NCBI GenBank assembly: GCA_002803225.1
Contig: NXFV01001370.1
Coordinates: forward strand, 1-64,000
Source of the DNA: Gamarada debralockiae
Lineage: Eukaryota > Ascomycota > Leotiomycetes > Helotiales > Hyphodiscaceae
DNA length: 64,000 bases
Reading direction: 5' to 3'
Shown in pieces: positions 45,709 through 56,689 of this stretch. Positions within the stretch are counted from its first letter, which is position 1. Each line of letters opens with the position of its first letter. The notes under the pieces are model-generated. The model saw only the letters and a program-made list of their open reading frames with translations. It was not told the DNA's origin and did not search any database. A program made the translations under genes and the position numbers.

Positions 45709-46440
45709 GCCAATTAAAGCTGTGCCTGCAGAAAAGTCTCAATTTTTTGAACCTTGAGTTGAAGGGCAGTGCAAACTGCCAACTTGCCTCAACAGCTCCA
45801 TTCGCTCTTACTCAAGCTGTGAACGGGTCCACAATTATTGTTAAAGCCAATAAAAGACTCATATAGCTCAGGAGTTCAACTTTTTGATTCTTGATATCAA
45901 GAGCAGTGCACTACGTAGTTGCCTAGAGCTTCTCAGGGCCCACATCTGGCCCACTGAAGTCAATGAAAACCTGATTTAACAAGCAGTCTCAATTTTCGAT
46001 TCTCTGGTTGGGCATCAACCCCGCATCAACCTCGCATTGCGGGATAGTGAATTCCCTTCACGAAGCGAACGGGATTGAAAGCACGAACATCTGATTGTAC
46101 CAATAGAAGGTCCTCCCGGGAAGAAGCTTCAATCTTTTGACCCCTGATTTCAAGGACAGTGCTATCTATTCCGATAAAACAGCAGTCACCTCACCCGAAA
46201 TCTCCTGTCCATTATTCCCCTAGACGGCAGTCTCACGTCGATAAAAAGCCCATTTTCGGTAAGGAAGCGAATGGAAAGTATTCTGGGGGAACTTTGCCAA
46301 CTTCCGGCTGCTACATTGAAGGGCAGTGTTCTCATACCCAACCTAGGCGACAGAGACTTTAGAGGGAGGAGAGAAAATAGCCAATAGAACAAAGCCCTAG
46401 TAGCAGCTCTTTAATTTTCACGCGTAATTTCAAGGGGATG
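45709..46440. repeat. degenerate tandem array, five to six units of about 110-170 bp
   Basis: Each unit has a CCAATnAAA-like box followed 27-28 bp later by a TTCAATTTTTTGA box and then a (T)TCAAGGGCAGTGC box. CCAAT-like boxes lie at about 45709, 45846, 45957 (diverged), 46100 and 46379. The TTCAA/TTTGA boxes are at about 45737, 45873, 45984, 46127 and 46407. A partial copy with ATTGAAGGGCAGTG lies at 46311. Spacing is 111-143 bp, or about twice that where a copy is decayed. No coding sequence is seen. Confidence 0.55.
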
Positions 46441-46795
46441 CAATACAGCAAGCCATCTCCTTCTGTTCCAATCACTTTATTTCAATCTCGAAACTTGGCA
46501 ACATGTGTGAGTTCCCTTACAACTGCAATGTTTTGAGGTTTACACGCAAGGCACAGCCAAGCTATATCTCGAAATACAGATTTTGATATGTGCTGACGAC
46601 AGTCGCTTGCAAATTTTGCTGGCATCCTTTACATTTCGTTGGTTTGCTTAGACTTCAAACGTTGCATATACATTATATCACAACCTCTACAAGATATAGC
46701 ACAGTTCGCAAGCTGCTTTTTCTTATATTGCTCTCTACAACATCGTGACAACTGTCATAGTAGTCGGAATGGTTGTCCACGTTGCAGCGACTTTC
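46441..46795. other. no gene recognised
   Basis: Downstream flank of the SNF2-family gene. AT-rich, no motif. Confidence 0.4.
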
Positions 46796-49700
46796 TCAGG
46801 AGTGGAGCACCATAGCCTGACATTATATCAGCTCTGATCAATCCAGCAAGTCTGCGGTCCCCAACTTACCTTGAGCTGTTGAAGTTGTTCGAGTCTCTGG
46901 GACGAGCTATTCGCATCGAATCCCCCAGATGCAAGCCCGAGTTTCCTCTGTTGCTTATTCTTCACATTCTAATATCAAAGCATTAGTCATCAAAATAACC
47001 AAAATCTTGACTTCAGAGCTTACTTCTTCTATTGTTTTATCCATAACGTAGCGTATCACGGTCACGGGTCTCTCTTGGCCAAGTCTGAAAATCCGACCAA
47101 TGGCCTGACTCTCGATAGATGGGTTCCACTGAGGCTCGAGAAGGTAGATACGACTTGCGATGGATAGATTGTTGAGTCTGACCTGTAAGCTACGCTCATT
47201 GAAAGATAGGTGAAGAAGCCACTTACCCGACAGCTCCTGTACCCAAAGTCATGAACAGAACCCCAACTTCCGGGTCTCCTTGGATTCTGATAGAACTGTC
47301 TTGCGTTTTCCGAGAGAAAGAGAGCCGTCGATACGGCAGAATCGGACCCCATTGGCATTGAACAAACCTCCAGCGAGATCAAGACTTTTCTTCCAGTAAG
47401 AGAAAACAATACTATTCTGGTAGTGAGCTATGATACTATCACACGGAATCTTAGAGACGAGGTAAATACCTTTTCTCGTGCAGAGGGTTTCTTTGAATGT
47501 CTTTGAGCAAAGCTAACATTTTTGAAGGATATGTTTTCCTTGAAGCAGTTCCTGACACGTAGTGTCCCATTTCTTCTCCAAGAACATTCCCCATACCATG
47601 CTCTTGATAGCAGAAGAGACATGTTTGTCTGCCATCTGATTGACTCTTTTCGAGTTCTTGTTGGTACTGCGAGATGCATTCGCCGCAGATCAGTTGACGA
47701 CATTCGGTCATGTGGGCAAGATCTGGACTCTCAAATACCCCTACCGACAGGATATCACAAGAGCAATACTTGCAGACAACTTCTCCGCTTTGTTGAAGAA
47801 GGCTCATGATTTCTTCCGGGTCCAAACAAGATGCTGAGGACCTGTCGTTTTCTTGTGGCAAGCCATTGTTGCAATATAAACGAAGTCGGAGCAAAGCTTC
47901 GATGATTCTTTGGTGCGTTTCCTTAGTATTGTGGCCGCTTAATGCAAGATCAAGAGCAATCCTACCCTTGTGCGCAAGAAGGTTGTATTCCTGTCGCTCC
48001 AAAGCGGAAAACTGCAGTGTTCGCTCTTCCAGCTTCAAATCAAACAAAGACAAAATAGCCTTGCTACGCCGAAGACATATCGATCCGAGCAGGACACGGA
48101 GATTCTCGAAATCGGTTTGGAGATTAATTTTTGATTTATGCGAAATGCCGTCAATGTAAAGATCGCTGGCTCCTGGAGGATTGGCACGCCCAGGAAGGCA
48201 ACGAGCGCACCGAGATCTGCCAGCGTGTTTTGGATAGGGGTGCCAGTCAGACACCACCGAATATGAGCGGAGATTCTGTTCACAGCACGGAATTGTTTGG
48301 TCGACAAATTTCGAATCACATGTGCTGGAGAATCGTGAGCAGACGTACTTAGGTCAATAACTTGAGATCTTGGTTCTTGAGACTGCCGTACCTTCATCGA
48401 TAATAAGGCGATACCATCTGATGCTTTCCAGGACGTTTCGTGACCGATTAAAGTCTGCAACCACAGTTCCATATGTGATGAGAACAACATCGTATTGGAA
48501 AAGATTGAAAGGACTTTTACGTCTATCTTGTCCATGATATTTGCAGTACCCTAGATTACCTCGAAAGACATGTCTGTGGATATCAGCCTTCAAACTTTAG
48601 AGATGTTAATGTCAGGAGGAAGTCAAACTTTTCAATTTCCTCGATCCAGCTATCGAGCAGCACTATGTTGTATCAGTTCCATCAAGAGGACCCATCATTA
48701 GGAGGACTAGACTCACACGCAGAGGGTACGATGATCAATGTGGTCCTGGCAGTGCTTGGACCTTCCCCGAGGGGCCCGATGCTGGACCGTCGCCCAGCAT
48801 ACTCGCTTGCTCGAGTAAGAGATCCCATGATGGCACATAGCATGGTCAACGACTTGCCGAGGCCCATATCATCCGCCAAGATACCACCCAGGAAATCGTT
48901 TGGGGTTGGGCTTTTAGCTCCTGTAATGATGTGCTGGTAACTATGATTCGGAACATTGTCAAAAGCAATTCGATGCTTCTCAGCTGTTCGGAGAGAGAGA
49001 GAGAGATGCTTGACTTACAATTGGAAATCCTTGCCTGACGTCTGGCACTTCCAAAGGCTTCGTGATTCATGTGAGCTCGGAGTCTCACGTCGGACTATGA
49101 AATCAACTGCTTCTTTTTGGTGGCTAGACCTCTCAGCTGTGGCATGTTAGGTTGGAATCATAAGACCTTTACCTTATCAACGGTGTCTTGATGCGATAAT
49201 CCACATCTCCTTGAGTCAGGTACTCATGCCTCGGAAGCTGCTCTAGAAGTCCATCAAAATCCGTAAGTCCGCCGTTCAAAGCCGACAGCTGCTCCTTTTC
49301 TGATATGCCTGAAACTCCGACTGTGGAGATCTGCGAATTTGGAAAGACAGGCGTTTCCTTCACTTGTACGACGCCGGGAAGGTGGAGGTATTGAGGGTTA
49401 TCATAGGGAAGGGAAGTGGTCCCCTGGTGAGGAGGCTGTAGGAAAAGCCCAGCTCGGGATAACCCTCTTGCCGTCGTATCCAGCTCGCATCGTGGACTTA
49501 AAATATTTACGTCCAGGCTAATACAGCTTGGTTTCGAATCTTTACCGGCTATACAGATTCTGTCCTTCCAGTCGTTGCAGCCTACCAGAGCGATATATTC
49601 CAAGCCTTGGAAACAGGGCAAGCCGGTCAACGAGCGAAAAAGCCTGTTGTTCAAAAGTCCAAAAGCACGCCCTTCTTTCGTCTGCAGTACGCAATGTTTT

Positions 49701-50076
49701 TCATTAAACGAACATTGGAGAGTCAGGAACGTTTGTGGTTCCGTGATAACGTCGCGGAAGTTCAGATCTTCTGCGTCCAAACATTCGACGTCCAACCCAT
49801 CATCCAACTGGACCTTCACATCACAAAGCTGGGATAGTCAGCACAGTGATTCGTGACGGTAAGAGTGTTCTTTTCACATACCGCTCCGTAACAGACTTCA
49901 ATATGTTTAGGAGCACCCTCGGGCCTTTCAATCAGTGACACCATAGGTTTGTAAATGGCCGAGTCTGCGAAGATCACCTCTTGAAAAGCATTCTGGCTGT
50001 ATCCTGCGGGCAATGAAGGATCCAAGTCGAACTCTGGCCCACAAGAATAGAAGCTATGATCGTTGGCGAGGTACAT
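46796..50076 (-). pseudogene. SNF2-family helicase with RING (RAD5/RAD16-like), disrupted
   Basis: A multi-exon SNF2 ATPase of the RAD5/RAD16/HLTF class, DNA-translocating proteins often with a RING ubiquitin-ligase finger. Seen in order: an N-terminal region from MYLANDHSFY (50076), Walker A GGILADDMGLGKS (about 48885), LIIVPSA, YDVVLITYGTVVADF, the DEAH box formed across a spliced intron (LIIDE|AHVIRNL, about 48340-48410), WCLTGTPIQNTL, a RING-like CKYCSCD..CGEC..CLFC (about 47600-47780), SIVFSYWKKSLDL, and motif VI ESQAIGRIFRLGQ (about 47095). The frame breaks twice. At about 48150 PILQEPAIF is followed by YIDGISHKSK one base out, and at about 47275 KRKTVLS passes to GDPEVGVLFMTLGTGAVG. 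The 5' end runs into copia-like sequence at about 50170, so the true start may be lost. It is either a pseudogene or an intact gene with two sequencing errors and a truncated start. Confidence 0.75.
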
Positions 50077-50179
50077 ATTGGAATTCTGGCCTTGTTGGGC
50101 TTGCCACAAATGTTGAACCGAGGAACTTGGGTGACGGTTGGAGAAAGAGTTGGTGGCCGGCACGACATCTGAGATTGCA

Positions 50180-50502
50180 GCTACTTCTACAGTTGCCCTT
50201 ATTCTTGTTCCTGCTCTTGCGCTAGGTCGTATGATACTCTGCTTCAAAGCTAGTACGACCTTGACTGCCTAGCTGCTGGGGGAGCTGTTGACCTGGGAGT
50301 TCTGTTGACCTGGGAGTGCTGTTGACCTGGGAGTGCTGTTGACCTGGGAGTGCTGTTGACCTGGGAGTGCTGTTGACTTAGGGGAGCTGTTGACCTGGGG
50401 GAGCTGTCTCTTACAGTTGCTCTTGCACCTGCTCCTGTACTAGGTCTTATGATACTCTGCTTTAAAGCTAGTACGACCTAGACTGCCTATCTGCAGGGGG
50501 AG
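50180..50502 (+). repeat. direct duplication around a 17-bp minisatellite
   Basis: The segment TATGATACTCTGCTTCAAAG with its surroundings (about 50195-50283) recurs, slightly changed, at about 50410-50500. Both copies begin with a CAGTTGCnCTT-like string and end with CTGCnnGGGGGAG. The minisatellite lies between them. It reads as the 3' end of a copia-type ORF, with the last copy ending in a polypurine tract just before the LTR. Confidence 0.65.
50284..50406. repeat. 17-bp minisatellite
   Basis: About seven copies of GCTGTTGACCTGGGAGT. The central ones are identical and the outer ones carry small changes (for example GACTTAGGGGA). Confidence 0.9.
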
Positions 50503-50790
50503 TGTTAAAACACTGTCGAGTGTTCCTAGTGCATCTGGCCTGTTAGGTCGGACTATCTAATCAGGACTAGTGTATTATGTGACAGAAAAATATCTTCAGC
50601 CCCTTAGTCTAGTCTTAATCTTTAACCCTTTCAACACTGCCTAACTTGTACCTGTTGCTCTACGTGGTCATTACCGTGTCAATAGCAATTCCTTTATACC
50701 TCTCGAGTATATAAGTACATATATATAATACCTAAGAGTCCTAGCTAAACAATTGATGGGTTTTGAGAATCAAGACAGCTAGAGTAGCTG
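50503..50790 (+). mobile_element. copia-type 3' LTR (end uncertain)
   Basis: A polypurine tract CAGGGGGAG immediately precedes TGTTAAAACACTG, the usual place of a 3' LTR start. A TG..CA unit could close at CTTTCAACA (50636). The TATA-like GAGTATATAAGTACATATA at about 50706 suggests that the LTR goes further, to about 50790. The matching 5' LTR is not in view, so this is a truncated element. Confidence 0.5.
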
Positions 50791-50966
50791 ACGACACTAG
50801 ATGTAGTAGCTACAAAGGGCTAATAGGACGGACGCGAAGCTTATGATTTGGGTACACACACATTAGGTTAAGCTGGGAAATTAAGGGTTAAATTAGTTAT
50901 ATTAAAATAGGTTTAGGTTGTGTTTAGGGCATGTTTCTATTCTTATGCTTAAGGGACAGGCACTTA
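50791..50966. other. no gene recognised
   Basis: Short AT-rich spacer between the LTR and the 3' end of the J-domain gene. Confidence 0.4.
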
Positions 50967-51800
50967 TTAGGGGGGGGGAAGGACCTTCTGTTTCTCCAAA
51001 GCCTTCTTGTGTCCAATCATACCAGGCTTGATGACCCGGTTTGCATCGTACTTCTGGCGGAGATCTGGATCGCTCAACACAGCATGTGCCTTCTCAGCCT
51101 GAGCCCAATCCTCCTTCACCTGCTCAATAACCCTACCGTCCTTCGACATCCACTGGTTCTTGCCAATCTCGGAATCCGGAGAGTACAAGCTTGCTACTAA
51201 CCGTTAGTCAATCGCTCAATTCAAGTCAACGATTGAGAACAAAACTTTGGAGCGGAATCCCCGCATGATTGAGTTGGCTGCGACCGCAGGGTCCACGCCC
51301 AAGTCCTTATAGTAATCACGCTCGTAGTCAATGACTAGCTCCTCATTTTCGGCTTCCGGCTCCTTGACACCCTTGACTTCATTGAAGTTTGCAGGCCAGT
51401 AGTTGAAAGAGAAGGCTTTGGCATCATCGTAGATGTGGCGGAGGTAATCATTGGAGAGAATGTCGTATGCCTCTCGCTAAGTTGGGGTGACTTCTTCGAG
51501 AACGCGGAGGCGGTTGAACAACACGGTCTTGGAGGCATCGCGAGAGATTCCAAGCTCTTGGTAGTAATCTCTCGAGTAGTTAAGAACAGTCGTATCCTTG
51601 GCATGGGAGAGATCTGGGGCATTGGTATTGACTAGTTGTGGTGGAGTAGGAGCCGACGTCTGGGATGGCTGCAGAAGGGAGACGATATCCATGCGGGTGG
51701 GAGAAGCGCTCTTTTGGGAAGACGCAGTGTTCTTGGATTGAGCTGGCTGCACAGGCATGCCGAGACTGGCTTGGGAGGTTGCGGTGTGACGAGAAGAAGT

Positions 51801-51808
51801 CTTTGTTC
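51801..51808. repeat. target-site duplication, left
   Basis: CTTTGTTC directly before the hAT terminal CAGGCTGGTCAA; identical to 56682-56689. Confidence 0.95.
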
Positions 51809-52389
51809 CAGGCTGGTCAACGATTCCTGAGGAATCGATTCCTTAGTAATTAATACTGGGATCGGAATCGAATCGGAATCGATCGATTACCTATCGATTA
51901 TTCAGTATAGAACACTAATTTTCTAACCCCGCTCTCTCTTCTCCCTCTGATCTTTATATGTACTACTTATATAGTCATAGATTTTGATACAAAATTATCC
52001 TTTTCGACTTCTTTAGTCACTCCTTCGATAACCTAAGACTTAGTTCATACGAAAGTATCTAAAAAATCAGCACAAACTAGAAAAGACATCAATCCCGTAT
52101 AGTAACACAGTCGCGCAGCAAACGATAGAGAGAACACAAAGCATTCTTATTGTATACACTATACGGAGGACCTAATCTTTATATAAATATTAGTATAAAT
52201 ATACGAAAACACCTTATAAAACAACACGAGATTCACCCTCCAATTATACGAAGTCGAGTCGAATTAGAAGCAACTGCCCAATTATAACGATTATACCTTA
52301 GTACGAAAAGAGATAGTAACAATATAAACGAGTTTGATACTTTAGTTTTTCAAGAATATCTTAATTAAGAGGTAATTGATAAAGCTTTA

Positions 52390-54085
52390 GTTTTATTGGT
52401 CGTTATACGAAACCTTCCTTTTCGAGCTATCGAATGGCCGGAATTATATACCCTTTGTCAAGCAATGAACCTTAAATTGTCTAGTTCTATTACAATAGCG
52501 CACTCTTCGTTAGCAAGGAAGGTTAGCTCTTCTTGGCAGACTTATTAAGATACCGTACAAAAGAAGCTTTAGTTTGCAATATCGAGTATTCATTTTTTAC
52601 TTAATATTTGGACGTCTCCAAATTGATATTTACTCCTCGGTATATACGCTCATTTCGTCGCCTATATACAAGAGTATTTCAAAGCTCTCCTTGCCCTTCT
52701 AACAGTAGCAAATCACACAAGAGAGAAGCAATTTAATACTCTCTTGCTAGTTCTCGTAGATTATAGTATTATACGGAAGATTAGAGTAGTTATAGGTAAT
52801 AATTCTAATATAAACGATACTCTTTATCGTGCTATTAAGGACTATCTATAGGAACATAAAGTAATTGAATAGAATACGAAATATCGACGAATTCGTTATA
52901 CGGGCTATATTATTAATCTATTTGTTCAAGCCTTCTTGTTTTAATCTTTGATTGAGATAGACTAACTCGAGGTATATAATTACAAAGAAGAATAAGGAGA
53001 ACTCGAAGATATAGAAGATTAACGATACGTTTTTTAACTATTAGGGCTACTTAGTAAGCTTTATAATATCGTCATCTATATTTGCAGTTCTACTGGTCGT
53101 ACAAAAGAGTTTGTAGTAATAGCAAGTCGAATGATTCTACTTGACAACTGAACGAAATGGAATAGCTAGTATCTATTGCTAGTTGTTGCTATTAATAAGG
53201 AAGCACCCCTTGATATATATACGAAGTAACACTTCTTAGATCTAAAGGCTAATTACCTTGATTCTGCTAATTAGGAGAGACTTTGTACTATCAAGGTATT
53301 CCTTTAGCTATTTCACTGTACAACTCTCGAGACTAAAGGAGATAAGGCTACGATTGATTGTGTTTTATTTATAATGGATATTCTTGTTTATTACTTTTAA
53401 ACTTCACTTATAAGTAATCTCTATCCCTTTTGAGAAGAAAGTTATACTAATTTCGTATAAAGAACAACTTCTCTTTAAACAATAACTTTTAAGCTTGAAT
53501 TTAAAAGGGATAGGAGACCTTCAATAAGTATTACTACAAAATAGACGACTTTCTATACTATACTACCACTCTTATTCTTTATCTAAACCGCTGTACGAAG
53601 TATATACACGCAAATTAGAAGCCAAAGTAGGTTAAACCGATCTTGAAAAAGGTTAAAGAGCTATAGGAGATATATCGAGAGAACGCTTTAACTTCACTTG
53701 AGCCTATTGCTAGATCGCCCTTGAAACGAGAGCCTAATATATTTGATTAAATTGCCCAAGATTTGAGAAAGTATACTTGACTAGCTAGTCAAGACGAATA
53801 TAAAGACTACTATAATAGTAAACTATATAATATTAGTAAGATGCAAGCACTTGAATAGTGGTACCAAGATTAATAACGAAAGCGCTAGCCAAGACTATTA
53901 TATATAGCAATCGATATTCTTTTAATTCTTGTAATAAGCGCTGAACTAGAGCGTGTATTTTCAGGAGTATGTTGTATAATAACATAGGATAAAGTATAGT
54001 TAGGAGAGGAGATGATCGAGAAGAGAGAGTGTTTGAAGTATTAGAAACGAAGTAGTATTTTGTACGAAACGATTTAAGTCTTTTA
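52390..54085 (+). pseudogene. hAT transposase relic
   Basis: In the plus frames the fungal hAT transposase is readable: IEWPELYTLCQAMNLK-like text (about 52428), SLARKVSSSWQTYQD, LQFAISSIHFLLNIWTSPN, AHFVAYIQEYFKALLALLTV, LLVLVDYSIIRKIRVVIGNN and RIRYTGYIINLFVQAFLF. At about 53920 the C-terminal dimerisation motif reads AIDILLILVISAELERVFSG, followed by a stop, DKV and another stop. The stops fit TGG->TAG. An N-terminal BED-type finger was not identified. Confidence 0.85.
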
Positions 54086-56590
54086 GTCTAATAAATAGCT
54101 TTGTCTACTTTTCTTTTGTTTTTCTTTAATTAAGTTAGTGTGTATTATAGATAGCGAAGATAATTTAGACACGAGAGCCTAGAATACCTATAGTAAGTAT
54201 AGAGATGTTCTTGGCCTTGTTTTGAGCTTAGCGTCGACGTGGTTTTACTTATGGCACTGAACAAAGATAGAACTCCGTAAAGAGAACTACTAGGGTGGGA
54301 ACTCAATTCTATTGTACTAAAAATAGCGAAGTTACAATTCCCCTTACTTAGCGTCGACGGAGAACGAATTCTCTGGCACTAAGAATCTTTGCATATTTGA
54401 GCTAGTACTAGCTATTTTAGACCTCTTACGGCATGGAGAGTGTAGTTAGGGACTTAGATACTTAGTAGAGGCAGGGAGGAAGAGCAAAACGCCGAATCGC
54501 AGACAGAATTGAGTACCCAAAAAGAATAAGGAGGGAATTACCCCCCTTAAAAAAGAATGAAACGAGTCTAATGAGAGACTGCCACCCCCTCCTTAGTCTG
54601 GTGTAATTGAATTTCAACTCTGCACTAGAGGAGTGCACAAGCCCATTGGGAGAGTTTAACGGCCATTCCGTAGGTAGTAGCAATCTCTCATCAGACAAGT
54701 CTGAACCTGGATAAGAGTTAGCTAACACAAAAGTTATAGTCGATCCGCTAGGACCTAAAAGAAAAGATAATAAAACAGTAAACAAAGACAAAAGGAAAGA
54801 TCCAGGGTCTAGTCTAAGGAGAGAGGCTAGTCTAGCTAGTCTAGTGAGTCTAGCAAGCCTAGGAAGTCCAGAAGGAGTTGGCTAAGGGAGCGGGAGGTCT
54901 GTTTGCTTTAGCAGAAAAGAGATAACAGGGAAGGACGGGGGTTTTGACAAGACATGGACACGCAGAGGGCCGAGGCTTGCCGTAAGAGAGATTATAGTGA
55001 GGGCTTAGGAGAGGCGACTTAGTAACTAAATATTGTATTTTCCCGAAGGAAGTGCGTTTGAAGAAGTATCTAAGAGGCGTCTATATGTTTCCGAGTACGT
55101 CGTTGTGTACTAATGCCTTGTTAGGAAGGGAATACTTCTCGTTGAAGCCTTCACCCACCTACCCAAGAGTGTGTGTTCGAAGAGAGGTCGACCTTTGTGT
55201 GGTAACGTTAATATAGCGAGGTTGATTCGAGGGGAAGGGAAGGAAAGAAGGAAGGAAGGAAAGGAGTTTTTGTTCGAAGATCGAATTGAGGGCGAGGAGT
55301 ATATTCGAGGAGTATGAATTGAGGGCTAGAAGGATCGAGGATTTTGATTTAAGGTGAAGGCGAAGCTATATGCGTGGTTAGTCTGAAGTTAACTTGAGGG
55401 GAGAGGAAAAGAGAAGGAACTTCCTAACGTTGTCGATTACAAAGGAGGTAGAGACGTTGTCGATCGATGAAAAGAACCTTAAGGAATGTTAGATTGTTTA
55501 TATAGCGAGAGGGAATATAACTTCTAAGGAGGAAATACGCTGCAGGGCCTGAGGTCGAAGTGAAAAGGTCGAAGTGAGAAGGTCGAGCTCTGGACTGAAG
55601 GTCTGTTAGTAATAATGACGGAAAGGAAATACTTAATTGAGCTAGGGCGAGATCGAGTTAATGGCGAAAGAAAGAAGATAATATTATCGATAGAGTTGTT
55701 ATTGAAGTCGATTAATTGAAAGTGTTGAAGTTGTTGAAGAGTTGAAGGAGTGAGGTTTAAAGGCTCTTCTTTTATAGGTGTTAGGTAGCGATTGTGAGAG
55801 AATAGGCAAGCTAATTGCAACTCGCTTACATTGAAGTTTGTATTGATGTTTGCTTAAAGGCGACGAGGTTGACGTTATTGACGTTGTTGATATTGTTGAG
55901 GGACGATTATATAGCTGGCAGTATATCTAAGCTTTTGTCGAAGAATCCTTCTTTTCTAATAACTAGATTATCTATCTCTTTTATATATATATATAGTCGA
56001 CAATTATATCTTTTGTTTTAGTTTCGGGTCGTAATTAAGTATTTGTCCTTCACTAGAGTCACGTACGATAACTAGTGTAATTTCTATAATATTAGCTAGC
56101 GCTGAGTAATTCATACATTTACTAAAGAGGCTAGCTAGCTAATCAATTAATTATTTCATTAGCTAGCGCGTTAGAGGCAAAAAAAAGCAAAAAAATATTA
56201 ATACCTAGATTTCAATTCGAGTCAATTGAGTACCTTATTCAAGTGTTAAATCAATTCGTGAGAGTGTTTATAATTAGTTTATCTTTATTTATCCGCAGTA
56301 GTCAACAGACCTTAAAGAGGAATTCCTAGTAAAGGATTTTATCCTCTCAAATTTAAAGTTCGAAGGATAGTTAGATTTACTCACGTGCGACGCGCATGAC
56401 ACGCCAAAGGAAACTTTAATTAGTTACACCAGCTAAGTATTTGTTTTTCAAAATCTCCTTATTTAAATATATATACCTTTTAACGAATTTTCCTAACATC
56501 GCGATTTTACGACTAACCCTTTGTATACATTAAAATAATTATTTCTAATCACGAGATTTTTGTTATACGAATTAGGACTAGTGCCTAGAG
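54086..56590. other. non-coding interior of the hAT element, nested repeats
   Basis: No recognisable gene. A degenerate repeat with CTTAGCGTCGACG and TGGCACT..A occurs at about 54230 and again at 54353. A purine-rich GGAAGGAAAG run lies at about 55238-55265. The minus-strand frame 54791-54462 has no motif. This stretch may include another transposable element inserted in the hAT copy. Confidence 0.4.
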
Positions 56591-56681
56591 AATCGATACG
56601 GAATCGACCGATTCCGATCTGATATCGATTTTTTACCGATTCCTTATCGATAAGGATTAGTAAGGATTTTTGACCAGCCTG

Positions 56682-56689
56682 CTTTGTTC
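56682..56689. repeat. target-site duplication, right
   Basis: CTTTGTTC directly after the terminal TTGACCAGCCTG of the hAT element. Confidence 0.95.

Larger units (their letters stand above)
51809..56681 (+). mobile_element. hAT-family DNA transposon, degenerate (4,873 bp)
   Basis: The ends are CAGGCTGGTCAA and its exact complement TTGACCAGCCTG, flanked by a perfect 8-bp duplication CTTTGTTC, the signature of hAT insertion. Both subterminal regions carry several GGAATCGAT/ATCGAT boxes, likely transposase sites. The element lies in the opposite orientation to the J-domain gene it splits. It is AT-rich and its transposase is full of stops, so it cannot move on its own. About 2.6 kb between the transposase end and the right terminus looks like extra inserted DNA. 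Confidence 0.93.

Noticed and set aside
45709..46440. CRISPR-like array.
   Set aside because: The repeats are degenerate, spacing is irregular and over 100 bp, and the genome is fungal.
50077..50247. SNF2-like gene starting at 50247.
   Set aside because: The first codon is TTG, and the sequence upstream of about 50170 belongs to the duplicated copia-like segment.
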